From: an uncultured Bacteroides sp.
Lineage (GTDB): Bacteria; Bacteroidota; Bacteroidia; Bacteroidales; Bacteroidaceae
NCBI RefSeq assembly: GCF_910586915.1
Contig: NZ_CAJULN010000001.1
Span: 186,001 to 250,000 of the forward strand
Length of the DNA stretch: 64,000 bases
Reading direction: 5' to 3'
Of the stretch, positions 54,400 through 63,100 are shown piece after piece; position 1 is the stretch's first letter, and each line of letters opens with the position of its first letter. The translations under genes and the position numbers were made by a program. The notes beneath the pieces were generated by a model that was given only the letters and a program-made list of their open reading frames with translations, did no database searches and was not told the origin of the DNA.

Positions 54400-55051
54400 T
54401 GCTTTTTTTTCTCCAAGATAAAATCAGAATCAGCCCGAACAGCATTCCTCCTAAGTGGGCGAAGTGAGCGACATTATCGCCGGGGTTATTGGCTATTCCC
54501 GACCACAGTTCGATTGCAGCATATCCGACCACAAAGAATTTCGCCTTGATGGGGAAGGGGAGTGGAAAGACAAACATCCGATGGTCGGGAAACAGCATAC
54601 CGAAAGCCAGCAAAATGGCGTAAACGGCTCCCGAAGCTCCCATCGTTGTCATCAGATTCAGGTATTCTTCCATAGGGATGATGCCGGTACCTATATTCAC
54701 CTGCGTGTAATGGCTGAGTTCGGTGACGTACCATACGTACTGTACACCTTCCTGTATGATTCCCGCACCGATACCGCAAAGGATATAGTAAAACAGGAAA
54801 CGCCTGGGGCCCCAGGTTTGTTCGAGAATTGTTCCGAACATGAAAACGGCAAACATATTAAAGAAAATGTGGGAGAATCCGCCGTGCATGAACATATAGG
54901 TGATAAGCTGCGCCGGATTGAAATCGCTTGCAAGGAAAAAATGCAATCCTAAATAATTCGTTAAGTCTATACCGTATCGTTGGGCGACGAATGTACCGAA
55001 AAACATCAGTACATTGATAATTATCAAGTTTTTAGTTACAGTTGGCATCAT
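54374..55051 (-). CDS. rhomboid family intramembrane serine protease
   Basis: 225 residues, six membrane segments. MHGGFSHIFFNMFAVFMFG carries the helix-2 His/Asn pair, the nucleophile is in TTMGASGAVYAIL (canonical GASG), and the base histidine is in NVAHFAHLGGMLFGL. It is the first gene of an operon with a second rhomboid (26-base overlap), an EEP-family protein and an M3 peptidase. A minus-strand TACTTTTG box lies 32-39 bases upstream. Confidence 0.93.
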   Translation of the reverse strand: MMPTVTKNLIIINVLMFFGTFVAQRYGIDLTNYLGLHFFLASDFNPAQLITYMFMHGGFSHIFFNMFAVFMFGTILEQTWGPRRFLFYYILCGIGAGIIQEGVQYVWYVTELSHYTQVNIGTGIIPMEEYLNLMTTMGASGAVYAILLAFGMLFPDHRMFVFPLPFPIKAKFFVVGYAAIELWSGIANNPGDNVAHFAHLGGMLFGLILILSWRKKSNDNETYYN

Positions 55052-55082
55052 TTTTAGTTTTCAATATTTTAGATAATAGTTG

Positions 55083-55090
55083 CAAAAGTA
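55083..55090 (-). promoter_or_regulatory. -7 box of the rhomboid operon promoter
   Basis: TACTTTTG on the minus strand, 32 bases before the first rhomboid start; no clear -33 box. Confidence 0.45.
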
Positions 55091-55173
55091 CGAATAAATT
55101 CTGTTTTAAAGCATGAAAATGATTTCCTATTAGCTCTTTTTCAATAATTTGCTGCGTTTTTTTCATGTTTTTA

Positions 55174-55204
55174 TTTGGTATGTGGTTTTGTTCGGCTATA
55201 TTTG
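55174..55204 (+). promoter_or_regulatory. promoter of the HU gene
   Basis: TTTG at 55174-55177, a 19-base spacer and TATATTTG at 55197-55204: a full consensus match. The leader is about 60 bases. Confidence 0.8.
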
Positions 55205-55269
55205 TGAAATCAATCCCCTGAAGGATAATCTTTTGTTTAACATATATATTAATTAATCATTTACGTATT

Positions 55270-55542
55270 ATGAATAAGTCTGAACTTATCAGTGCAATGG
55301 CTGCCGAATCTCAAATGAGCAAAGCCGATGCAAAAAAAGCACTTGAGGCTTTTATCTCTTCAGTTACTAATGCTATGAAGGCCGGTGAAAAAATATCCCT
55401 CGTTGGTTTTGGTACTTTTTTTGTACATGAAAGAGCAGAAAGAATTGGCATTAACCCTGCTACAAAGACCTCTATCACTATCCCTGCGAAGAAGGTAGTC
55501 AAGTTTAAAGTCGGTACAGAATTGTCGGCGGCTGTTGAATAA
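55270..55542 (+). CDS. HU family DNA-binding protein
   Basis: 90 residues, the normal HU length. It opens MNKSELISAMAAESQMSKAD; GEKISLVGFGTFFVHERAER leads into the DNA-binding arms with the conserved GINPAT (Pro at the arm tip), then KKVVKFKVGTELSAAV. HU dimers bend and compact DNA. The gene has its own consensus promoter and terminator, so it is a single strong transcription unit ahead of argS. Confidence 0.96.
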   Translation: MNKSELISAMAAESQMSKADAKKALEAFISSVTNAMKAGEKISLVGFGTFFVHERAERIGINPATKTSITIPAKKVVKFKVGTELSAAVE

Positions 55543-55568
55543 GATACATCGTTGAAAGAATTTGGAAG

Positions 55569-55596
55569 AAGGAGACGCGACACGTCTCCTTTTTTT
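55569..55596 (+). terminator. terminator of the HU gene
   Basis: AAGGAGACG (55569-55577) pairs with CGTCTCCTT (55583-55591) around a 5-base loop, with a T-run at 55590-55596. The run directly abuts the argS -7 box. Confidence 0.9.
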
Positions 55597-55597
55597 G

Positions 55598-55605
55598 TAT
55601 CTTTG
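55598..55605 (+). promoter_or_regulatory. -7 box of the argS promoter
   Basis: TATCTTTG two bases after the HU terminator T-run and 21 bases before the argS ATG. The -33 position falls within the terminator hairpin and has no TTTG. Confidence 0.5.
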
Positions 55606-55626
55606 CGCGCAAGAAACAACTTGATT

Positions 55627-57444
55627 ATGAAGATAGAAGATAAACTTGTAGCGTCCGTCATTGGCGGACTAAAGGCACTCTACGGTCAGGAAGTCCCTGA
55701 AAAGATGGTGCAGATTCAAAAAACCAAAAAAGAATTTGAAGGACATCTGACGCTGGTCGTGTTCCCTTTTTTGAAAATGTCGAAAAAAGGACCGGAGCAG
55801 ACAGCGCAGGAAATCGGCGAATATCTGAAGGCCAACGAACCGTCAGTGGCCGCCTTTAACGTGATAAAAGGGTTTCTGAACCTGACTATCGCACCGGCCA
55901 CCTGGATTCAACTGCTGAATGAGATACAGGCTGACGAACAATACGGGCTGGTACAGGCTACCGAAACTTCGCCGTTGGTAATGATTGAATATTCTTCTCC
56001 GAATACGAACAAACCGCTTCACTTGGGACACGTGCGCAACAATCTTTTGGGTAATGCATTGGCCAACATCGTGGCAGCAAACGGAAACAAGGTAGTAAAG
56101 ACAAACATCGTCAACGACCGTGGTATCCATATCTGCAAATCCATGTTAGCCTGGAAGAAATACGGCAACGGCGAAACTCCCGAGTCGTCAGGCAAGAAAG
56201 GCGATCATCTGGTAGGTGACTATTACGTATCTTTCGACAAGCATTATAAAGCGGAAGTGAAGGAACTGACGGCGAAATATACGGCACAGGGAATGAACGA
56301 AGAAGAGGCGAAGGCGAAAGCGGAAGCCGACTCACCGTTGATGCAGGAAGCCCGTGAGATGCTCGTGAAGTGGGAAGCCGGTGACGCGGAAGTGCGCGGC
56401 TTGTGGGAAATGATGAACAACTGGGTATATGCCGGTTTCGACGAAACCTATCAGAAAATGGGTGTCGGCTTCGACAAGATATATTATGAGTCCAACACCT
56501 ACCTCGAAGGAAAAGAAAAGGTGATGGAAGGGCTCGAAAAAGGATTCTTTTTCAAAAAGGAAGACGGTTCCGTTTGGGCAGACCTCAGGGCCGAAGGCTT
56601 GGACCATAAACTGCTTCTTCGTGGCGACGGTACATCGGTCTACATGACGCAGGACATCGGTACGGCAAAACTCCGCTTTGCCGATTACCCCATCGACAAG
56701 ATGATTTATGTAGTAGGCAATGAGCAGAACTATCACTTTCAGGTACTTTCCATCCTGCTCGACAAACTCGGTTTCGAGTGGGGCAAGAGCCTGGTTCACT
56801 TCTCGTACGGAATGGTGGAACTGCCGGAAGGCAAGATGAAGTCGCGCGAAGGCACGGTGGTAGATGCCGACGACCTGATGGAAGAAATGATTGCCACTGC
56901 CAAAGAAACTTCGCACGAGCTTGGCAAATTAGACGGACTCACACAGGAAGAGGCGGACGACATTGCACGCATCGTAGGCTTGGGAGCTTTGAAATATTTC
57001 ATCCTCAAAGTGGACGCCCGTAAGAACATGACGTTCAACCCGAAAGAGTCCATCGACTTCAACGGAAACACAGGACCGTTCATCCAATATACCTACGCCC
57101 GTATCCAGTCCGTACTCCGCAAGGCTGCCGAATCGGGAATTGTGATACCCGAACAGATTCCTGCCGGTATCGAATTGAGTGAAAAAGAAGAAGGGTTGAT
57201 TCAGATGATTGCCGACTTTGCCGCTATTGTCAAGCAGGCAGGAGAGGATTATAGCCCGTCCATCATCGCCAATTACACCTATGACCTGGTGAAAGAATAC
57301 AATCAGTTCTACCACGACTTCAGTATTTTGCGCGAAGAGAACGAAGCGGTGAAAGTGTTCCGTGTCGCTCTGTCGGCAAATGTAGCCAAAGTAGTTCGTT
57401 TGGGTATGGGTCTGTTGGGCATCGAAGTTCCTTCACGAATGTAA
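55627..57444 (+). CDS. argS: arginyl-tRNA synthetase
   Basis: 605 residues from the ATG at 55627; an in-frame ATG at 55552 lies before the HU terminator and is excluded. Domains in order are the Arg-tRNA N-terminal (Add-1) domain (KIEDKLVASVIGGLKAL), the class I core with HIGH-type motif PNTNKPLHLGHVRNNLLG, the KMSKS-type loop in degenerate form GKMKSREGTVVDADDL, and the DALR anticodon-binding domain ending LGMGLLGIEVPSRM. It charges tRNA-Arg, including the tRNA-Arg(CCT) encoded in this window. Confidence 0.97.
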   Translation: MKIEDKLVASVIGGLKALYGQEVPEKMVQIQKTKKEFEGHLTLVVFPFLKMSKKGPEQTAQEIGEYLKANEPSVAAFNVIKGFLNLTIAPATWIQLLNEIQADEQYGLVQATETSPLVMIEYSSPNTNKPLHLGHVRNNLLGNALANIVAANGNKVVKTNIVNDRGIHICKSMLAWKKYGNGETPESSGKKGDHLVGDYYVSFDKHYKAEVKELTAKYTAQGMNEEEAKAKAEADSPLMQEAREMLVKWEAGDAEVRGLWEMMNNWVYAGFDETYQKMGVGFDKIYYESNTYLEGKEKVMEGLEKGFFFKKEDGSVWADLRAEGLDHKLLLRGDGTSVYMTQDIGTAKLRFADYPIDKMIYVVGNEQNYHFQVLSILLDKLGFEWGKSLVHFSYGMVELPEGKMKSREGTVVDADDLMEEMIATAKETSHELGKLDGLTQEEADDIARIVGLGALKYFILKVDARKNMTFNPKESIDFNGNTGPFIQYTYARIQSVLRKAAESGIVIPEQIPAGIELSEKEEGLIQMIADFAAIVKQAGEDYSPSIIANYTYDLVKEYNQFYHDFSILREENEAVKVFRVALSANVAKVVRLGMGLLGIEVPSRM

Positions 57445-57467
57445 GAACAATCGGATATTTATCTGAA

Positions 57468-57516
57468 AAAAAAATCAGGGTGTCGGTCTCATATTGACCG
57501 ACACCCTGATTTTTTT
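57468..57516. terminator. shared terminator of argS and topA
   Basis: A perfect 21-base stem (57468-57488 with 57496-57516) with a 7-base loop, A-run on the left and T-run on the right, so it works in both directions. Its right arm includes the first bases of the topA stop codon. Confidence 0.92.
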
Positions 57517-59866
57517 ATTTCTTCTTCGCCGTCCGTTTTCCTCGTTTGGCAGAAGATGTTTCTCCTTTTTCGTCCTGTATTCTGACCAACTCCAAACAAT
57601 TGGTTAAACTCAAGTCCTGCGGAATGATGTCCTTCGGAATTTTGTAGTTGTTACCTTTGTAAGCAATGTACGGTCCGTAGCGACCGTTCAGAATCTCCAA
57701 TTCCGGTTCTTCCTCGAACTGCTTGATGTGGCGTTCGGCTTCTTTGGCACGTTTCTCCAATATCAACTGTTCAGCCTCTTCCAGCGTGATTGTCATCGGG
57801 TCCATTGTCTTTGGCAGCGATACATACACCTTGTTGTGGAGAACATAAGGACCGAAACGGCCGACGCCTACACTGACTGTCTTGCCTTCATACTCGCCCA
57901 ATGTGCGGGGGAGCTTGAACAGTTCCAGTACTTCTTCTAAGGTGATGGTCTCTATAGACTGTCCTTTCTTCAGTTGGGCAAATCGCGGTTTTTCCTCATC
58001 GTCTACCGTACCGATTTGCGCCATCGGGCCGAAGCGGCCGATTTTCACCGAAACAGGTTTACCGCTTTCCGGGTCTTCTCCCAAGATGCGTTCGCCTACC
58101 TTATGCTCTGTTTTGATAGCCAATGTGTTTTCTACCGACGGATGGAACTTGTCGTAGAATGTTTTCATGATGGAAGTCCATTGCACTTCGCCTTCCGCAA
58201 TCTCGTCGAAATCTTTTTCCACACTTGCCGTAAAGTTGTAGTCCAAAATGTCCGGGAAGTATTCGGTCAGGAAGTCGTTTACCACTATACCCGTATCCGT
58301 AGGGAACAGCTTGGACTTTTCGGCACCGGTGATTTCGGAATTGTTTTCGTCCTTAATCTGATTGTCTTTCAGGGTCATCACATTAAAGGTACGTTCTTCT
58401 CCGTCTTTATTTCCCTTTTCTACATATTCGCGCTGTTGGATGGTCGAAATGGTAGGTGCATACGTAGACGGACGTCCGATGCCTAACTCCTCCAACTTGC
58501 GTACCAGGCTGGCTTCCGTATAGCGTGGCGGACGCTGGGTGAAACGTTCGGTGGCAATGATAGGGCCATGTTTCAACGGCTGGCCTTTCTTCAAAGGTGG
58601 CAACAGGCGGCTTTCGTCTTCCTGTTCGCCGTCATCGTCGTATGATTCGCGGTAGACGCGTAAGAAGCCGTCGAACTTGATTACTTCGCCGACAGCAGTA
58701 AACACTTCTTTGCTGCCGCTGATAGCGATGGTAGCGGTGGTCTTTTCCAGTTCTGCATCTGACATTTGCGAAGCGATGGTACGTTTCCAAATCAGGTCGT
58801 ACAGTTTCTTTTCCTGCGGCGAGCCTTCTATGGTCTGGTTTTCCATATACGTCGGACGGATGGCCTCGTGCGCTTCCTGTGCGCCTTTGGTCTTTGTCTC
58901 AAAGTGGCGCGGATGCACATAGCGGTCGCCCATCATTTTGACGATGGCGTCTTTGCTGCCCGTTGTTGCATATTCCGACAGGTTGACGGAGTCCGTACGC
59001 ATATAAGTGATAAATCCCGATTCGTACAGACGTTGTGCAAGCATCATGGTCTGTGCCACGGTATATCCCAATTTGCGGGCGGCTTCCTGTTGCAACGTAG
59101 AAGTGGTGAACGGTGCGGGCGGCGTTTTCTTTATCGGCCGGGTGGTAATATCTTCGATGGCAAAGTCGGCTCCCTGGCAAGTTTCGAGGAAAGCCTTTGC
59201 CTCTTTTTTGGTTTTGATACGGCGCACCAGTTCGGCTTTCATTTCCACCGGCTTTCCGTCGGTGTCGGGCACCAGGAAAACGGCGACCACCCGATAGGCT
59301 GCTTCCGATTTGAAAGCGTGGATTTCGCGCTCGCGCTCTACAATCAGGCGGACGGCAACCGACTGTACGCGTCCTGCCGAGAGTGCCGGTTTCACCTTTC
59401 TCCACAGCACGGGCGACAGTTCGAAGCCCACGATGCGGTCGAGGATGCGCCGTGCCTGTTGCGCGTTCACGAGGTTGATGTCAATATCACGTGGCCGTTC
59501 GATGGCTTTCAAGATTGCGCTCTTCGTAATTTCATGGAATACGATTCGTTTTGTGTTTTCCGGTTTCAGTTTTAAGACCTCATACAGATGCCAGGCGATA
59601 GCTTCTCCCTCGCGGTCTTCATCGGATGCGAGCCATACGGTTTCTGCCTCTTTCGCTTCTGCTTTCAGGGTACTGACCAAAGCCTTTTTGTCTGCCGGAA
59701 TTTCGTAGTTGGGTTTGAAATTCTTCTCTATGTCGATGCTGAAATCTCTCTTTTTCAGATCGCGTATATGTCCGTAACTTGAAAGGACTTTGAAATCTTT
59801 CCCAAGAAACTTTTCAATCGTTTTTGCTTTTGCCGGAGACTCGACAATGACAAGGTTTTTCTGCAT
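57515..59866 (-). CDS. topA: DNA topoisomerase I (type IA)
   Basis: 783 residues from the ATG at 59866 (MQKNLVIVESPAKAKTIEKF). An upstream in-frame ATG at 59911 lies in a -7 box and is rejected. Toprim motifs are VIVESPAKAKT and WLASDEDREGEAIAWHL; the catalytic tyrosine is in ESGFITYMRTDSVNLS; LVNAQQARRILDRIVGFELSP and the HEAIRPT segment are also present. The C-terminal part has topoisomerase repeat segments (RYGPYIAYKGNNYKIP) but no CxxC zinc ribbons, and ends in a Lys/Arg tail. It relaxes negative supercoils. Confidence 0.97.
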   Translation of the reverse strand: MQKNLVIVESPAKAKTIEKFLGKDFKVLSSYGHIRDLKKRDFSIDIEKNFKPNYEIPADKKALVSTLKAEAKEAETVWLASDEDREGEAIAWHLYEVLKLKPENTKRIVFHEITKSAILKAIERPRDIDINLVNAQQARRILDRIVGFELSPVLWRKVKPALSAGRVQSVAVRLIVEREREIHAFKSEAAYRVVAVFLVPDTDGKPVEMKAELVRRIKTKKEAKAFLETCQGADFAIEDITTRPIKKTPPAPFTTSTLQQEAARKLGYTVAQTMMLAQRLYESGFITYMRTDSVNLSEYATTGSKDAIVKMMGDRYVHPRHFETKTKGAQEAHEAIRPTYMENQTIEGSPQEKKLYDLIWKRTIASQMSDAELEKTTATIAISGSKEVFTAVGEVIKFDGFLRVYRESYDDDGEQEDESRLLPPLKKGQPLKHGPIIATERFTQRPPRYTEASLVRKLEELGIGRPSTYAPTISTIQQREYVEKGNKDGEERTFNVMTLKDNQIKDENNSEITGAEKSKLFPTDTGIVVNDFLTEYFPDILDYNFTASVEKDFDEIAEGEVQWTSIMKTFYDKFHPSVENTLAIKTEHKVGERILGEDPESGKPVSVKIGRFGPMAQIGTVDDEEKPRFAQLKKGQSIETITLEEVLELFKLPRTLGEYEGKTVSVGVGRFGPYVLHNKVYVSLPKTMDPMTITLEEAEQLILEKRAKEAERHIKQFEEEPELEILNGRYGPYIAYKGNNYKIPKDIIPQDLSLTNCLELVRIQDEKGETSSAKRGKRTAKKK

Positions 59867-59908
59867 AATACTTTCTTTTATAATGGCTTGTACCACAATA
59901 TTCGGCGA

Positions 59909-59916
59909 CAAAAGTA
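59909..59916 (-). promoter_or_regulatory. -7 box of the topA promoter
   Basis: TACTTTTG on the minus strand, 43 bases before the topA start; no clear -33 box. Confidence 0.45.
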
Positions 59917-60123
59917 GAAAAAAAGATTTTCCTTACCTTATATTATAAGGAGATTCTAATGTTTTTTTGGAAAAAACAGGTTTTGAGCACTCTGCATTTC
60001 GTTTGTATGTGCAACGAATTAGGAGAGAAATCTCCTGCTGCCGGGGTGAATTTAATATAAAACAGTTTTATTTAAAGAGAATTTCCTATATTTACGCCCC
60101 CGTATGGTATTATGCGGCTACTT

Positions 60124-63100
60124 ATGAGAAAAATCCTATTCGAAATATATCTATTGTTCGTCTTTATAGGAGTCACAACGCCTGTCCAGGGCCAGTCTCC
60201 TTATTATTACTACAAACAGCTCGGTATTAAAGAAGGGCTTTCACAATCGAAGGTACAATGTGTTTTAAATGACCACAGGGGTTATCTCTGGATTGGTACG
60301 GAATCGGGGTTGAATTGCTACGACCGGGATTATCTGAAACAGTATTTGCACCGGCCTGGCGACGAAAGCACGCTGCCTTCCAACAACATCACTTTTATTG
60401 CCGAAGATTCCTTATGCAATCTTTGGGTAGCAACGATGACCGGCATTTGCCTCTATGACAGGGGAAGTGATAGTTTCAGAACCTTGTCGGACAATGGCAA
60501 ACCGATTTATGTGGCTTCCCATTTGCTGGTGGAAGGAGGAATCTTGTTCGGAGGTTCGGGTGCGATTTATAAATATGTGTATGGCACTGGCAAACTGGAA
60601 CCTTTGTACTATACCAAAGACCCCGCTTGCTACAATCCCTTTTGGCAGATGATACGCTATGACGAAGAGAATATTTTGCTCAATTCGCGTTGGCACGGCA
60701 TATATTCCTTCCATATAAAGAGCCGTGAAATGAAAAAGATAGAATCGTCTGCCGGAAAGAACTATACTTGTATCTACCTGGACTCTCACAGGCGTCTGTG
60801 GGTAAGTGTCTATGGCAACGGGCTGTATTGCTATCAGGAAGGCCGGCTGATAAAACACTTTACGGCATCCAATTCTCCTTTGACATACGATGTCATCCAC
60901 GACATTACGGAGAAAGACAATCAGCTTTGGGTGGCTACCGACGGAGGCGGAATCAATATCATTTCGTTAGACGATTTCTCATTTGCCAGTATTCAGCAGA
61001 AGCAGGACGATGTTCACTCCTTTCCTGCCAACACCATCTACCGCCTTTATCTGGACTCGGCCAATAATATGTGGGCAGGCAGCATCCGGAGAGGGTTGAT
61101 TGGCATAAAGAATGTGTATGCGTGTTCCTATCAGAATGTTCCTTTCGGCAATCTGTACGGGCTGAGCAACCAGACTATCAACAGTTTCTTTCAGGACAGT
61201 GACGGAATTGTATGGGTGGGAACCGACGGCGGAGGTATCAACCGGTTTGACCCGGCTTCGGGGACTTTCAGGCATTATCCTGCCACAAGATATGAGAAAG
61301 TTGTATCTATGGTAGAATATTCTCCCGACGAGCTGCTGTTTTTTTCCTTCAACAAGGGGCTTTTCATCTTCCACAAGCAGACGGGGCAGGTACGTCCCTT
61401 TGTGCTGGTTGACAAGAAAATGAATGAACAGACCTGTGTCAACGGATTCTCTGTCAATATCCAACGGATAACGGAGAATAAAATTCTTTTCAGCGCCCAG
61501 CATATTTTCATCTATGATATTGCCAGCCGCCGATTCGACATAGTTGCCACTATGGGAAAGGAGTACGAACGTCATTCTCCACTGATTATAGCTACGAAAG
61601 GTGCGAAGACATATCTTTCCGATTTGAAGAGCATCTGTGAGTATGATGCTTCGGAAGGTACTTTCCGTACGATTTACCGGGGACCCTATACCATCAATGA
61701 TGTTTCGATGGACCAGGACGGTGTTTTCTGGCTGGCTTCTACGGAAGGCCTGGTGCGTTACGACCCACAGACGGGGAAGAGCGAACTGATAAATACAAGC
61801 CTGTTTCGCGACGCGTCTTCCGTTGTTGCCGACAACCAGTACCGCATCTGGATAGGGACGAGACGCCATTTGTTTGTGTACTCCTCCCGTACCTGCAATT
61901 TTACGACCTTAGAGGAGGTAGACGGGGTATTGCCCAACGAATACATCTTTCACGCTACCCTCCTTGCCCGAAACGGCGATGTCTTTATCGGCGGCACCAC
62001 GGGCATGACGGTGGTAAATGCTGCCGTCCATTTTGATACCGAGGCGGATTATAAGGTCGAGTTGTTGGATGTGTTATTAAACGGCCTGCCCGTCCCGTTG
62101 TCCGAAGAGCGGCACGAAACGGCCGAGACCATTCGGATTCCCTGGAACTTCTCTTCCCTGCAACTGAAAGTCTTGTTGAACAAAGGCGATGTATTCCGCA
62201 AAAACTTCTTCCGCTTCAAGATAGAAGGGCTCGACCAGGAATTGGCAAGTTCCAATTCGAACTCATTGGTTATCAACAACCTCCCGATAGGAGAACATAC
62301 GATAACCGCTTCCTATTATACCCGCGACGGGGGATGGAGTGCGAAACGTCCCGTTCTGCACATCGTGGTCACTCCGCCGTGGTGGAGAACCGGTTGGTTT
62401 TACATCGGATTGTATATCTTGTCGGGAGTTGCCGCCTACAGCATTGCCTATTACTTCTACCGCAAGAAGAAAGCCAAGCAGGAGCGGGAGATTATGCGTC
62501 TGAAAAGCAGGATGTACGAAGAGAAGATTAATTTCCTGACAAACATCAGCCATGAGCTTCGTACTCCCCTTACGCTGATTTGCGCACCGTTGAAACGTAT
62601 TATCAACCGGGAGACGGACAGGCAGGAGGTGGAAAAACTGCTGGTCCCCATTTATAAGCAGGCGTATCAGATGAAGAGTATCATTGACATGGTGCTCGAC
62701 GTAAGGAAGTTGGAAGAGGGAAAAGATATGCTTCATATTCTGCCGCACCGTTTGAATGAGTGGGTACGGTGTGTCGGCGATAAATTTGCCGATGAATATC
62801 GCGTGAAGGATATCCGGCTGGAATATGAACTGGATGAGCGCATAGGGCAGGTTCCTTTCGATGAGAACAAGTGTGAGTTTGTTCTTTCCAATTTCCTGAT
62901 GAATGCGTTGAAGTTCAGCGAGCCGGGCACCACTACTACGCTGATTACCACGTTGTCGGAAGAGAAAGACCGGGTGCGGATTTCCGTCAGGGATGAAGGG
63001 ATGGGGCTGAACATGGTAGATACAGATTCTCTTTTCTCCAGTTTCTACCAGGGAGCGCACGAGAAAGGCGGAAGCGGCATCGGGCTATCCTACGCAAAGA

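Noticed and set aside
60979..61869. 296-codon minus-strand frame inside the hybrid regulator gene
   Set aside because: It lies opposite the propeller repeats of an intact regulator and has no own features.
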